From assembly GCA_041160955.1 (NCBI GenBank), contig JBEAVK010000445.1, forward strand, positions 1-64,000: DNA of 64,000 bases, written 5' to 3'. This DNA comes from M3007 sp041160955. GTDB lineage: Bacteria; Bacteroidota; Bacteroidia; Chitinophagales; Saprospiraceae. The notes under the pieces were generated by a model that did no database searches, was not told the DNA's origin, and saw only the letters and a program-made list of their open reading frames with translations. Of the stretch, positions 57,428 to 64,000 are shown in pieces (the first letter of the stretch is position 1; each line of letters opens with the position of its first letter). A program made the translations under genes and the position numbers.

Positions 57428-58227
57428 TTACCCCAATAAAATTCTTTTAACAATATATAAATTCCCATCACCAAAACAAACCAACCAAATGCTTTTTTCA
57501 ATTTATCGCCATTGATCTTTCTGCTTAATATATTACCCAAAAAGATACCAGTAATGGCCAAGCCAGAAACGCTCAGCAGCAATATCCAGTCCATTTTGTA
57601 ATTGGATAAATCGCCCAAAAAGCCAAACAACGATTTGGCTGCAATAATAAGCAATGAAGTGCCGACAGCCTGTTTCATCGGCAACTTACTAAACAATACT
57701 AAGGCCGGAATGATTAAAAAACCACCGCCAGCACCGACCAATCCAGTCAATATACCCACTACTGTTCCTTCCAAAAGTATCATTGGATAATTGAACTTTT
57801 GAGGGATAGTTTCAGCCGTTTCTTGGCCTCCTTTTTTACTTCGTATCATAGAAACAGAAGCAAATACCATTAATACCGCAAATATACCCAATAAAAACAT
57901 CGCTTTGGTCACCACTAGTACTCCAAGACTAAAAACAGGATTGGGTATAATGGGAACAAGCCATGCGCGGGTCGCATATACCGCTAGGATGGATGGAATA
58001 CCAAAAATAATGGCGGTTTTCAAGTTGACCATTCCATCGCGGTATTTGGGTAAGGTACCCACTAAACTAGTTGTTCCTACAATAAATAAGGAATAGCCAG
58101 TGGCTAATACCGGCTCTACTCCAAAAAGATACACCAATACCGGAACCGTCAAAATACTGCCGCCCCCGCCGATCAATCCCAAAGATACGCCAATTAATAC
58201 AGATGCTAAATAACCTATAATTTCCAT
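57424..58227 (-). CDS. TauE/SafE-family membrane transporter
   Basis: The frame extends to 58269; the ATG at 58227 gives the normal N-terminus (MEIIGYLASVLIGVSLGLIG), 267 residues. About eight membrane helices with the family's two glycine-rich repeats (SLGLIGGGGSILTVPVLVYLFG in parts; GILTGLVGAGGGFLIIPALVLFSKLPMKQAVGTS in parts). TauE/SafE proteins export or import sulfite, sulfonates or other organic anions; the substrate here is not defined. It is cotranscribed with the Crp-like regulator, which may sense a related compound or redox state. Confidence 0.92.
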   Translation of the reverse strand: MEIIGYLASVLIGVSLGLIGGGGSILTVPVLVYLFGVEPVLATGYSLFIVGTTSLVGTLPKYRDGMVNLKTAIIFGIPSILAVYATRAWLVPIIPNPVFSLGVLVVTKAMFLLGIFAVLMVFASVSMIRSKKGGQETAETIPQKFNYPMILLEGTVVGILTGLVGAGGGFLIIPALVLFSKLPMKQAVGTSLLIIAAKSLFGFLGDLSNYKMDWILLLSVSGLAITGIFLGNILSRKINGDKLKKAFGWFVLVMGIYILLKEFYWGK

Positions 58228-58255
58228 TTTCTTTCTATCTTGATAAATATGGCGA

Positions 58256-58285
58256 CAAAGATACAACAAGCCGAAAGCGAGGCAA
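58256..58285 (-). promoter_or_regulatory. Promoter of the tauE-crp operon (-33 TTG, -7 TATCTTTG)
   Basis: The minus strand has TTG (58285-58283), a 19-base spacer and TATCTTTG (58263-58256), an exact TAnnTTTG, 28 bases before the ATG at 58227. Confidence 0.6.
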
Positions 58286-58302
58286 CGTGATATATGTCAC
58301 GT
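58285..58302. promoter_or_regulatory. Crp/Fnr-type operator (ACGTGATATATGTCACGT)
   Basis: A palindrome with perfect 6-bp arms ACGTGA / TCACGT and a 6-base spacer, fitting the TGA-N6-TCA core of Crp/Fnr sites. Its centre is about 43 bases upstream of the start point predicted from the -7 box, the position of class II activator sites. Confidence 0.65.
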
Positions 58303-58328
58303 GTCTAAATAGAAAAATAGCATCAATA

Positions 58329-58868
58329 CTATTTCAGTGTTACCACCTGTATCCCGAATAATCCATGCACCACAGGCAGCGATATTAATGCTCCCGGCTG
58401 AGTAATGGGGTAATATGCCTGCGTTTTGTACCTAAACTGCCGAATAACACCATTATCTTGCACGGTTAGCATCCATTGGTTGGGTTTTGCGGCCTCATTG
58501 TCATATAAGCCATGGCCTTTTTCTAAGAGACCATAACCTGTTGCTAAAAAAGCACGTTCCGATATAAATTTGAACTCGGTTAATACCTTTTTTCCGCCTA
58601 AACGATTCAATAAACTACCAAACAAAGGCGAAAATAGCAAGGTTATCACCACAGTAAACAACACTTCGGGGTAATGCTTGCCCAAGGGCGTAAACCGCTC
58701 GCGCATCCACCATAAAATACCACCAGCAAGTACCAAACCCACTGTAAATGAACCAATTAATAGCGACTTTATGCCAATTGTATTTGAAAAATGTACAAAC
58801 TCCTGTGTATAAAGCCACATCAGTCCAACAAAAAAAAGCACACCCAATAATGCGTAAACTCTTACCAT
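58329..58868 (-). CDS. Membrane protein of unknown function
   Basis: 179 residues with three or four hydrophobic segments (VYALLGVLFFVGLMWLY; IKSLLIGSFTVGLVLAGGILWW; VLFTVVITLLFSPLFGSLL) followed by a soluble C-terminal part (TEFKFISERAFLATGYGLLEKG; IRQFRYKTQAYYP) that may lie outside. I do not recognise a family. Motif copy 4 overlaps the sequence just before its ATG. Confidence 0.65.
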   Translation of the reverse strand: MVRVYALLGVLFFVGLMWLYTQEFVHFSNTIGIKSLLIGSFTVGLVLAGGILWWMRERFTPLGKHYPEVLFTVVITLLFSPLFGSLLNRLGGKKVLTEFKFISERAFLATGYGLLEKGHGLYDNEAAKPNQWMLTVQDNGVIRQFRYKTQAYYPITQPGALISLPVVHGLFGIQVVTLK

Positions 58869-58876
58869 AAATTAAT

Positions 58877-58894
58877 GTTTTATTGTTCCCTAAT
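58877..58894 (-). promoter_or_regulatory. Recurring intergenic motif, copy 4
   Basis: The + strand reads GTTTTATTGTTCCCTAAT, close to the copy at 751-767. It lies 8-25 bases before the ATG of the membrane protein gene. Confidence 0.35.
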
Positions 58895-58985
58895 ATCCAG
58901 TTTTGGAATAGGCTTCAGACCTTGTTTTGCAACACGTAAAAGACTTTTTACCGCTCGCCTGTGCGCCTACAAAAAATGTTAAATC

Positions 58986-59063
58986 TCAAAATAAGACTGT
59001 ACCTTCTTTTATTGGAGCCAAATGATGTACGGAAAGTTCAACTTCCCCCATTTGCTTTTTCAT
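58986..59063 (-). CDS. Possible 25-residue peptide
   Basis: ATG at 59063, stop TGA at 58988-58986. The peptide begins MKKQMGEVELSVHHLAP and ends IKEGTVLF. A purine-rich AAGAAG lies just before the ATG and an exact TACCTTTG box (minus strand, 59090-59083) lies 19 bases upstream. It would be a small peptide or leader gene ahead of the membrane protein at 58329-58868. Nothing is known of it; chance is not excluded. Confidence 0.3.
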   Translation of the reverse strand: MKKQMGEVELSVHHLAPIKEGTVLF

Positions 59064-59187
59064 TTCTTCTTATTTTGAAACACAAAGGTAGTTTTTTTAT
59101 TCATTTAGTATGAAATTATCCTATCCCAAACCACGAATTACCTCCCCACTAAAAAAATACCAATCTTTTTAAAACCTTTTTTGCAAA

Positions 59188-59207
59188 TTAAGTGTTTCAA
59201 CACTTAA
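59188..59207. promoter_or_regulatory. Operator-like palindrome upstream of the YceI gene
   Basis: Perfect 9-bp arms TTAAGTGTT / AACACTTAA with a 2-base centre, 28 bases before the YceI ATG. A TTTTG at 59179-59183 could be the -33 element, which would place the palindrome across the core promoter, the position of a repressor site. Its regulator is not identified. Confidence 0.65.
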
Positions 59208-59235
59208 TACTATAACATTTAAATTTTCAAAACAC

Positions 59236-59760
59236 ATGTCAACTAACAAATGGGTACTCGACCCTTCACACAGCGAGGTACAATTCAAAGTAAAACACCT
59301 AATGATCACCAATGTAACGGGTCAGTTCAACGTTATTTCCGCTGCTATCGAAACGGAAGGCGATGATTTCAGCAATGCGCACATCAATTTTACGGCTGAT
59401 GCAGCATCAGTGAACACTGGCAACGAACAACGCGATGGCCACTTAAAAAGCCCAGAGTTTTTCGACGCTGAAAATTACCCAAATATTTCTTTTGAATCCA
59501 CTGGCTACAATGCAGCAGAGGAGAAAGTTACAGGTAATCTTACCATCAGAAATGTGACTAAGCCAGTAAGTTTAGATGTGGAGTTTTCTGGTACCAACAA
59601 AGACCCATGGGGTAACGAAAAAGCAGGTTTCTCTCTATCCGGAAAAATTAACCGTACCGATTTTGAACTCAACTGGAATGCAGCCCTAGAAGCAGGTGGC
59701 GTACTTGTGAGCGAAGACGTAAAAATTGCTGCTGAAGTGCAATTCGTAAAGCAAGCGTAA
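59236..59760 (+). CDS. YceI-family protein
   Basis: 174 residues, the YceI lipocalin-like fold: WVLDPSHSEVQFKVKHLMITNVTGQF, DGHLKSPEFFDAENYPNISFES, GNLTIRNVTKPVSLDVEF and KINRTDFELNWNAALEAGGVLVSEDVKI (each in several strands). YceI proteins bind isoprenoid or amphiphilic ligands in a barrel. There is no signal peptide, so this is a cytoplasmic member. A long hairpin follows. Control by the palindrome upstream is likely. Confidence 0.93.
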   Translation: MSTNKWVLDPSHSEVQFKVKHLMITNVTGQFNVISAAIETEGDDFSNAHINFTADAASVNTGNEQRDGHLKSPEFFDAENYPNISFESTGYNAAEEKVTGNLTIRNVTKPVSLDVEFSGTNKDPWGNEKAGFSLSGKINRTDFELNWNAALEAGGVLVSEDVKIAAEVQFVKQA

Positions 59761-59776
59761 ATCAGTCGGATCACTT

Positions 59777-59836
59777 AACTTTGTTTTTGTTGTAAAAAAA
59801 GACAAAAATACCTGTTTTTACCACAAAAACAAAGTT
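59777..59836. terminator. Hairpin after the YceI gene
   Basis: Arms AACTTTGTTTTTGT (59777-59790) and ACAAAAACAAAGTT (59823-59836) form a perfect 14-bp stem with a 32-base loop between the convergent YceI and HD-domain genes. Confidence 0.6.
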
Positions 59837-59947
59837 GCGTTATACTAATAATGCGGAATAATCAAACCTAAAGTGCCCATATACCACCATATTTTCAGGC
59901 GCAATAAATGATGGTCGCTTGGGCAGTCTCCCACGGCAACAAGTTTA

Positions 59948-60538
59948 TTATATGCGTTCAATAGGAATCACCCGTATCCCCGTTGCATTTTGCTCAAACC
60001 ACTGGATTGGAGCAAGTGTTTTGTCGCCAGTAAGGGTATCGCATTTGAAGAACATATAGTACAACTGGATACAATAGTCCACGCGCAGGAGCAAGGATGG
60101 TAACGTTTTATGTTTTAGATTTTCTACGCTTTTGCGTTCGTAGAGCCATGCGTAATAGGCATCATCGTGGGTAGCAATAATATCGAGTACGACCTGATCC
60201 GAGGTAAAATCCTGCATAAAATTGCGAGCAATAGCGCCGTGGTGTCTCGACCAGTCGCGGGGGCTGCTACGGTCTTCCATATATTTAAAGGTATCGTGGG
60301 CAAAAGTAATTAAGCGCAAACGGCGGCGTTCATTCGGAGTTAGATTTTTAATTTGATCTACATTATCCAACACCTCCCGAATATGATAAGCTACTTTGCC
60401 TTCTGGGTGACCAAATCGGGGTTCGCCCCAGTCTAAGCCAATTTGAAATTCAGGTACAGCAAGTAGTGCTCGTTCCAGATCGTTTTCTGGACGCAGTAAA
60501 TTTACCAGTGCCTTAATATTAATCGAGCGACCTTTCAT
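59948..60538 (-). CDS. HD-domain protein (putative metal-dependent phosphohydrolase)
   Basis: 196 residues, no signal or membrane segment. HD-type metal ligands are seen: His44 in RFGHPEGKVAYHI, His81-Asp82 in TFAHDTFKYMED, His99-His100 in WSRHHGAIARNF and His124-Asp125 in IATHDDAYYAW. HD proteins hydrolyse nucleotides or related phosphates. The C-terminal part (LRVDYCIQLYYMFFKCDTL) is helical. The substrate is unknown. It stands alone. Confidence 0.78.
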   Translation of the reverse strand: MKGRSINIKALVNLLRPENDLERALLAVPEFQIGLDWGEPRFGHPEGKVAYHIREVLDNVDQIKNLTPNERRRLRLITFAHDTFKYMEDRSSPRDWSRHHGAIARNFMQDFTSDQVVLDIIATHDDAYYAWLYERKSVENLKHKTLPSLLLRVDYCIQLYYMFFKCDTLTGDKTLAPIQWFEQNATGIRVIPIERI

Positions 60539-60767
60539 TTTACCCGTTAGTCGTAATTATGATGGTGTTTGTCGTTCCATCTTAGTGATGAGCCAACATT
60601 TTAGCATAAAAATACGTTATTATTTTGTATTTTTGAAAAATGAGAGAAAAAAAATATTGGTTAACGATCCGTTAATTAACATCTTTTACCCATCCTTTTT
60701 TCATTGAACAACGTTCTTATCATTAGAAAATCAAACGCAAAAGTAAAAAACGAATTCTAAAAGTATC

Positions 60768-61904
60768 ATGAATAAGTTTATCCCTATGATTTTTGCCGGG
60801 GCTATTGGTGGCCTCACAGTATTCGGAGCCTTAAAACTCACAGAAAAAACACCAACAGATCAATTCAATGCTACCGCTCCTGCTAAACAAGTAAACACAG
60901 TAAACTACGGAGGAGGGCCAGCACCATTTGATTTTACACGAGCCGCAGAGCGTTCTATGAATTCTGTGGTGCACATTAAAGCCAGTGAAAGTAAACAGTC
61001 AGCCATTAATCGACAACGCCAAAATCCTTTTTTACAGTTCTTTGGCGGCGCTGATTTTGGCCAACGTTCAGGAACTGGTTCAGGTGTTGTTTATACCGCA
61101 GATGGTTATATTTTGACCAATAATCACGTGGTAGATTTCGCCGATGAATTTGAAGTGACCATGCACGACAACCGCGAGTACAAAGCGCGTTTGGTCGGCA
61201 AAGACGAAAGCACAGACATGGCTGTGATTAAAATTGACGCAACCGACCTTCAAGCTATTGAAATAGGTAACTCTGATGAGGTACGAGTGGGTGAGTGGGC
61301 GTGTGCAGTAGGTAATCCTTTTGATCTAACTTCTACTGTTACCGCAGGAATTATCAGTGCCAAAGGGCGCGATATTAATATCATTAAAGGATACTCACCG
61401 ATTGAGTCATTCATTCAGACTGATGCAGCGGTTAATCCGGGTAATTCAGGTGGTGCTTTGGTCGATTTACAAGGCAGATTGATAGGAATCAATTCTGCTA
61501 TTGCAACGCCAACAGGTACTTTTGCTGGATATTCATTTGCAATACCTGTTAATTTAGTAAAGCGTATTGCAGACGATTTGATTAAATATGGTGAATACCG
61601 CCGCGCTTATTTAGGTGTCGATATTGCAACAATGGATGGAGGATTAGCACAACGTTTGAACATTAAGTTCATTCAAGGTGTTTATATAGCAGAAGTGTTG
61701 GATGGAGGTTCGGCTCAAGCCGCTGGTTTGCAGAATGAAGACATCATTCTCAAAATAAATGGCAAGAATGTGACAAGCGTGCCTGAACTAAGAGAGACAA
61801 TTGGACGTTCTAAAGCAGGAGAGACATTAAACGTGATTGTTAACCGGAAAAACAAAGAATTGGAGATTCCGGTCAAACTCCGCGTCAAGGATAACAAATA
61901 TTAA
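60768..61904 (+). CDS. HtrA/DegP-family serine protease
   Basis: 378 residues. The N-terminus is a membrane anchor or uncleaved signal (IPMIFAGAIGGLTVFGAL). The trypsin-like domain has the triad His120 (ILTNNHVVDF), Asp150 (ESTDMAVIK) and Ser227 (NPGNSGGALVD). One PDZ domain follows at about 275-370 (GVYIAEVLDGGSAQAAGLQNEDIILKI in parts). Many Bacteroidota Do proteases have two PDZ domains; with one PDZ this is closer to DegS/DegQ-short types. It degrades misfolded envelope proteins or cleaves a signalling target. A strong terminator follows. Confidence 0.95.
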   Translation: MNKFIPMIFAGAIGGLTVFGALKLTEKTPTDQFNATAPAKQVNTVNYGGGPAPFDFTRAAERSMNSVVHIKASESKQSAINRQRQNPFLQFFGGADFGQRSGTGSGVVYTADGYILTNNHVVDFADEFEVTMHDNREYKARLVGKDESTDMAVIKIDATDLQAIEIGNSDEVRVGEWACAVGNPFDLTSTVTAGIISAKGRDINIIKGYSPIESFIQTDAAVNPGNSGGALVDLQGRLIGINSAIATPTGTFAGYSFAIPVNLVKRIADDLIKYGEYRRAYLGVDIATMDGGLAQRLNIKFIQGVYIAEVLDGGSAQAAGLQNEDIILKINGKNVTSVPELRETIGRSKAGETLNVIVNRKNKELEIPVKLRVKDNKY

Positions 61905-61964
61905 ATAGGCATAAAAACCTGTTTAAATTAAAAATAAAGTTGGTTTTTCGTTTTGTTTTGATGT

Positions 61965-62000
61965 GTCTGCCCGGCGAAATGCCGGGCAGACTTTTTTTTT
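61965..62000 (+). terminator. Rho-independent terminator after htrA
   Basis: A perfect 11-bp GC-rich stem (GTCTGCCCGGC / GCCGGGCAGAC) with loop GAAAT, followed directly by nine Ts. Confidence 0.95.
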
Positions 62001-62007
62001 ACCATTT

Positions 62008-62022
62008 CTTATCGTTCCTTTG
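62008..62022 (+). promoter_or_regulatory. Recurring intergenic motif, copy 5
   Basis: CTTATCGTTCCTTTG, sharing TTATCGTTCCT with the copy at 751-767. Its end TTCCTTTG is one base off TAnnTTTG, so here the motif could double as the -7 box for the DUF4340 gene starting at 62053. Confidence 0.4.
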
Positions 62023-62052
62023 TAGCTGGAAACAAAAACAATTCCTTTTTTT

Positions 62053-63060
62053 ATGAAACGTAGTACAATAATTCTTTTTTTGCTCTTCGCAGCACTCGGC
62101 GCGGGTACTTGGTATGCTATGCGCTACAACCAAAAAGCCAAACAAGGCTCTAATATCAATCCAGACATGGACTTTGGTATCAAAAATACCGATGAAATTT
62201 ATAAGATCTTTATTGCCGATCGAACGGGGCGTACTGCTACGCTAGAACGAAATGGTAGCAAATGGCTGTATAATAAAACTCATGTTGCACGACAAACAGC
62301 CATAGACCAATTGCTAGAAACCATGAAAAAAATGAGGGTCAATTATATCCCTCCAGCAGCCAGCGAACCTGGTATGATCAAAAGTATCGCCGCTGAGGGT
62401 ATCAAGGTGGAAGCATACGACAAGGAGGGCAAAATTATCAAAGTATATTACGTGGGCGGTGTAACCAATGATGAGACCGGGACTTATGTGATGATGGAAG
62501 GTGCCGAACACCCTTATGTTGCCCATATTCCAATTATGGTGGGTAGTTTCCGTATCCACTTCCGCTTAGAGCCTGATGAGTGGTACGATCGTACTATTTT
62601 CGAGGAAAAACCCGAAGACATCCAGTTTGTAAGTGTGGAATACCCACAACGGAAATCGGAGTCTTTTAAATTAGAGAAAAAGGCAGCCTTGGAATATGCT
62701 ATTACCCCGTACTATAGCACAACGCCAGTTAGCCGTCAGCCGCAAAAGAAAGGTGTCGCAGAAGCCTATTTAGTGGGCTTTGAAAAACTAGGTTGCGAGG
62801 CGCACGAAACGCATTCTCCAGAACGCGATTCCATTATCAGCTTAGTCCCTTTTGCTATTGTTACTTTGAAAAATGCAAATGGAACGGAAAAAGTGGTAAA
62901 ATTTTGGCCTGTAGAACAAATTGACGACCCTAATACTAAACAAACCTTGACCATCCGTTATTTAACAGAATGCAGTTGGGGGCCTTTTGTGCTTACCCAA
63001 CATAAGGTTTTTGGGCCAATATTTAGAGGATATTCCCATTTCTATGGGAGCAAAAATTAA
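62053..63060 (+). CDS. DUF4340-like membrane-anchored protein
   Basis: 335 residues with an N-terminal membrane helix (IILFLLFAALGAGTWYAM). The soluble part has the DUF4340 look: KNTDEIYKIFIADRTGRTATLERNGSKWLYN, then TAIDQLLETMKKMRV and YVGGVTNDETGTYVMMEG. DUF4340 proteins are usually found next to ABC-type gliding (GldA/F/G) or unknown export genes; no such neighbour is here. The function is unknown. paaC starts two bases after its stop, so both are cotranscribed. Confidence 0.75.
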   Translation: MKRSTIILFLLFAALGAGTWYAMRYNQKAKQGSNINPDMDFGIKNTDEIYKIFIADRTGRTATLERNGSKWLYNKTHVARQTAIDQLLETMKKMRVNYIPPAASEPGMIKSIAAEGIKVEAYDKEGKIIKVYYVGGVTNDETGTYVMMEGAEHPYVAHIPIMVGSFRIHFRLEPDEWYDRTIFEEKPEDIQFVSVEYPQRKSESFKLEKKAALEYAITPYYSTTPVSRQPQKKGVAEAYLVGFEKLGCEAHETHSPERDSIISLVPFAIVTLKNANGTEKVVKFWPVEQIDDPNTKQTLTIRYLTECSWGPFVLTQHKVFGPIFRGYSHFYGSKN

Positions 63061-63062
63061 AT

Positions 63063-63821
63063 ATGCAAACAAGCAATACCGGGCAGCAACTGGCCCTTCA
63101 ACTAGGCGATAATTGCCTTATTCTCGCTCAGCGCATTTCAGAATGGTGTGGTCACGGCCCCATTTTGGAACAAGATATTGCATTGACCAATATTGCATTG
63201 GATCTTTTGGGGCAAACGCGTATGTATTATGCTTATCATGTAAAAGATGACCCTGCTGGTAGGTCAGAAGACGATATTGCTTTTTTTAGGGATGCACCCC
63301 AATTCAAAAATGTACAAATCGTAGAATACCCTAATAAAGACTGGGCATATACCATTGCAAGGCAGTTTTTCTTTGATACCTGGCATTTTTTGTACTGTGG
63401 TGAATTAAAAAAAAGTAGTGATCCACAAATTGTTGCTATTGCGGAAAAAGCCTTTAAGGAAATTACTTATCACCAGCGCTTTTCAAGCGAATGGATGATC
63501 CGATTGGGCGATGGGACTGCGGTAAGTCATCAGAAAATTCAGGAAGCAGTGCAGGATTTATGGGCATTTACTGGAGAATTAGTTTCACCTAATGCTGTGG
63601 ATTTGGCAGCAGCAAAGGAGGGTATCGCCCCTGATTTTGAGCAATTACGCCCTAGATTTGAACAAAAAATTAAGGAAGTACTGACAACGGCCACATTGAG
63701 CATCCCTACGAATACTTGGATGCAAAAAGGAGGGAAAGATGGTCGGCACACCGAACACCTCGGATTTATTTTAGCCGAAATGCAACACATACAGCGGGCT
63801 TATCCGGGTAATATTTGGTAA
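63063..63821 (+). CDS. paaC: 1,2-phenylacetyl-CoA epoxidase, subunit C
   Basis: 252 residues, full length. Ferritin-like helical pattern with GDNCLILAQRISEWCGHGPILEQDIALTNIALDLLGQTRMYY (several helices), FFFDTWHFLYCGELKKSSD, KEITYHQRFSSEWMIRLGDG and the end GRHTEHLGFILAEMQHIQRAYPG. PaaC is the non-catalytic partner of PaaA in the PaaABCE monooxygenase that makes the ring-epoxide of phenylacetyl-CoA. The other paa genes are not adjacent: DUF4340 lies upstream and a minus-strand gene downstream. The sequence looks intact. Confidence 0.93.
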   Translation: MQTSNTGQQLALQLGDNCLILAQRISEWCGHGPILEQDIALTNIALDLLGQTRMYYAYHVKDDPAGRSEDDIAFFRDAPQFKNVQIVEYPNKDWAYTIARQFFFDTWHFLYCGELKKSSDPQIVAIAEKAFKEITYHQRFSSEWMIRLGDGTAVSHQKIQEAVQDLWAFTGELVSPNAVDLAAAKEGIAPDFEQLRPRFEQKIKEVLTTATLSIPTNTWMQKGGKDGRHTEHLGFILAEMQHIQRAYPGNIW

Positions 63822-63842
63822 ACTTGGGGGGCGTTTAAAATG

Positions 63843-63888
63843 TAGCGTTTAAAATTGAACATTACTTAATGTTAAATTTTAAACGCTA
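63843..63888. terminator. Hairpin after paaC
   Basis: A perfect 14-bp stem TAGCGTTTAAAATT / AATTTTAAACGCTA with an 18-base loop, between paaC and the convergent partial gene. Confidence 0.7.
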
Positions 63889-63926
63889 TATTTTGAATGT
63901 TCAAGTGTGAGCCACGCACCGTTCAA

Positions 63927-64000
63927 TTAAAATTTTCTTACCTTATCCTTAAAGACAAACTTCACAAATTCGCCGTTTATAGGCACTTCAACCAATATTT
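63927..64000 (-). CDS. C-terminal end of an unidentified protein (partial)
   Basis: The last 23 codons of a minus-strand frame ending at TAA (63929-63927), reading VEVPINGEFVKFVFKDKVRKF at its end. The frame is open to the window edge. Too short to assign; the convergent hairpin supports that a gene ends here. Confidence 0.45.
   Translation of the reverse strand, partial: ILVEVPINGEFVKFVFKDKVRKF

Larger units (their letters stand above)
58869..59235. other. Divergent intergenic region before yceI-like gene
   Basis: 367 bases. Contents: motif copy 4 at 58877-58894, a possible 25-codon peptide gene on the minus strand with a TAnnTTTG box, and the palindrome at 59188-59207. No longer gene was seen. 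Confidence 0.5.

Noticed and set aside
1..64000. tRNA, rRNA, CRISPR, prophage or complete insertion sequence
   Set aside because: I found no cloverleaf, no regular spacer-repeat pattern, no phage structural genes and no transposase frame.

Overview
The window comes from a Bacteroidota genome, most likely a member of the Saprospiria (Haliscomenobacter/Lewinella-like). That placement is inference. It rests on a complete gliding/type IX secretion (T9SS) core locus, SusC/SusD and TonB-dependent receptors, five proteins with T9SS C-terminal sorting domains, a carboxypeptidase-like/dockerin-like/cohesin-like module typical of that class, and promoters of the Bacteroidota TAnnTTTG type. No rRNA, tRNA, CRISPR array, prophage or intact insertion sequence was recognised.

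Layout. 1-716 is a decayed AAA-ATPase-like/PD-(D/E)XK gene. 763-9217 holds a large BNR-propeller T9SS protein, a DUF3298 lipoprotein, a small secreted protein, an orphan barstar, an S46 dipeptidyl-peptidase with the residues of the DPP11 type, and an overlapping MoxR-like AAA ATPase. 9338-14806 is one giant gene with eight tandem DUF4397 modules; one two-module block has been duplicated recently. 15028-27687 is the T9SS region on the minus strand: porP/sprF, gldK, gldL, gldM, gldN and a second gldN paralogue. Between the two gldN copies lie a LytS/LytTR pair, an alpha/beta hydrolase and a riboflavin kinase/FAD synthetase fused to a family 2 glycosyltransferase.

28196-36118 carries a TonB-dependent receptor, an adhesin-like T9SS protein, an unrecognised helical protein and a GH18 lipoprotein. 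36119-38430 is a small accessory patch with a truncated gene, an unknown secreted protein and an xisH/xisI pair whose xisH has an in-frame stop. 38431-53554 is a polysaccharide utilisation locus, all on the minus strand: a propeller/Y_Y_Y/LuxR-type regulator, a GH144-like glucanase, a six-module putative glycan-binding protein, GH3, SusC and SusD. The GH144-like plus GH3 pairing suggests beta-1,2-glucan as substrate.

53676-54278 is a Uma2-type nuclease gene, also broken by a stop. After it come cydAB, a TauE/SafE-crp operon with a Crp-like palindrome in front, a small membrane protein, a YceI protein behind a perfect palindrome, an HD-domain protein, an HtrA-like protease, a DUF4340 protein and a paaC gene separated from the other paa genes.

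The parts connect: the PUL glucanase and the binding protein carry the sorting domain that the T9SS genes in the same window would handle. The strongest points for a second look are the RibF-glycosyltransferase fusion, the candidate beta-1,2-glucan PUL, three different PD-(D/E)XK-fold genes each broken in a different way, the duplicated DUF4397 block, promoters so close to start codons that the mRNAs would be nearly leaderless, and a recurring GTTTTATCGTTCCTAA-like intergenic motif.
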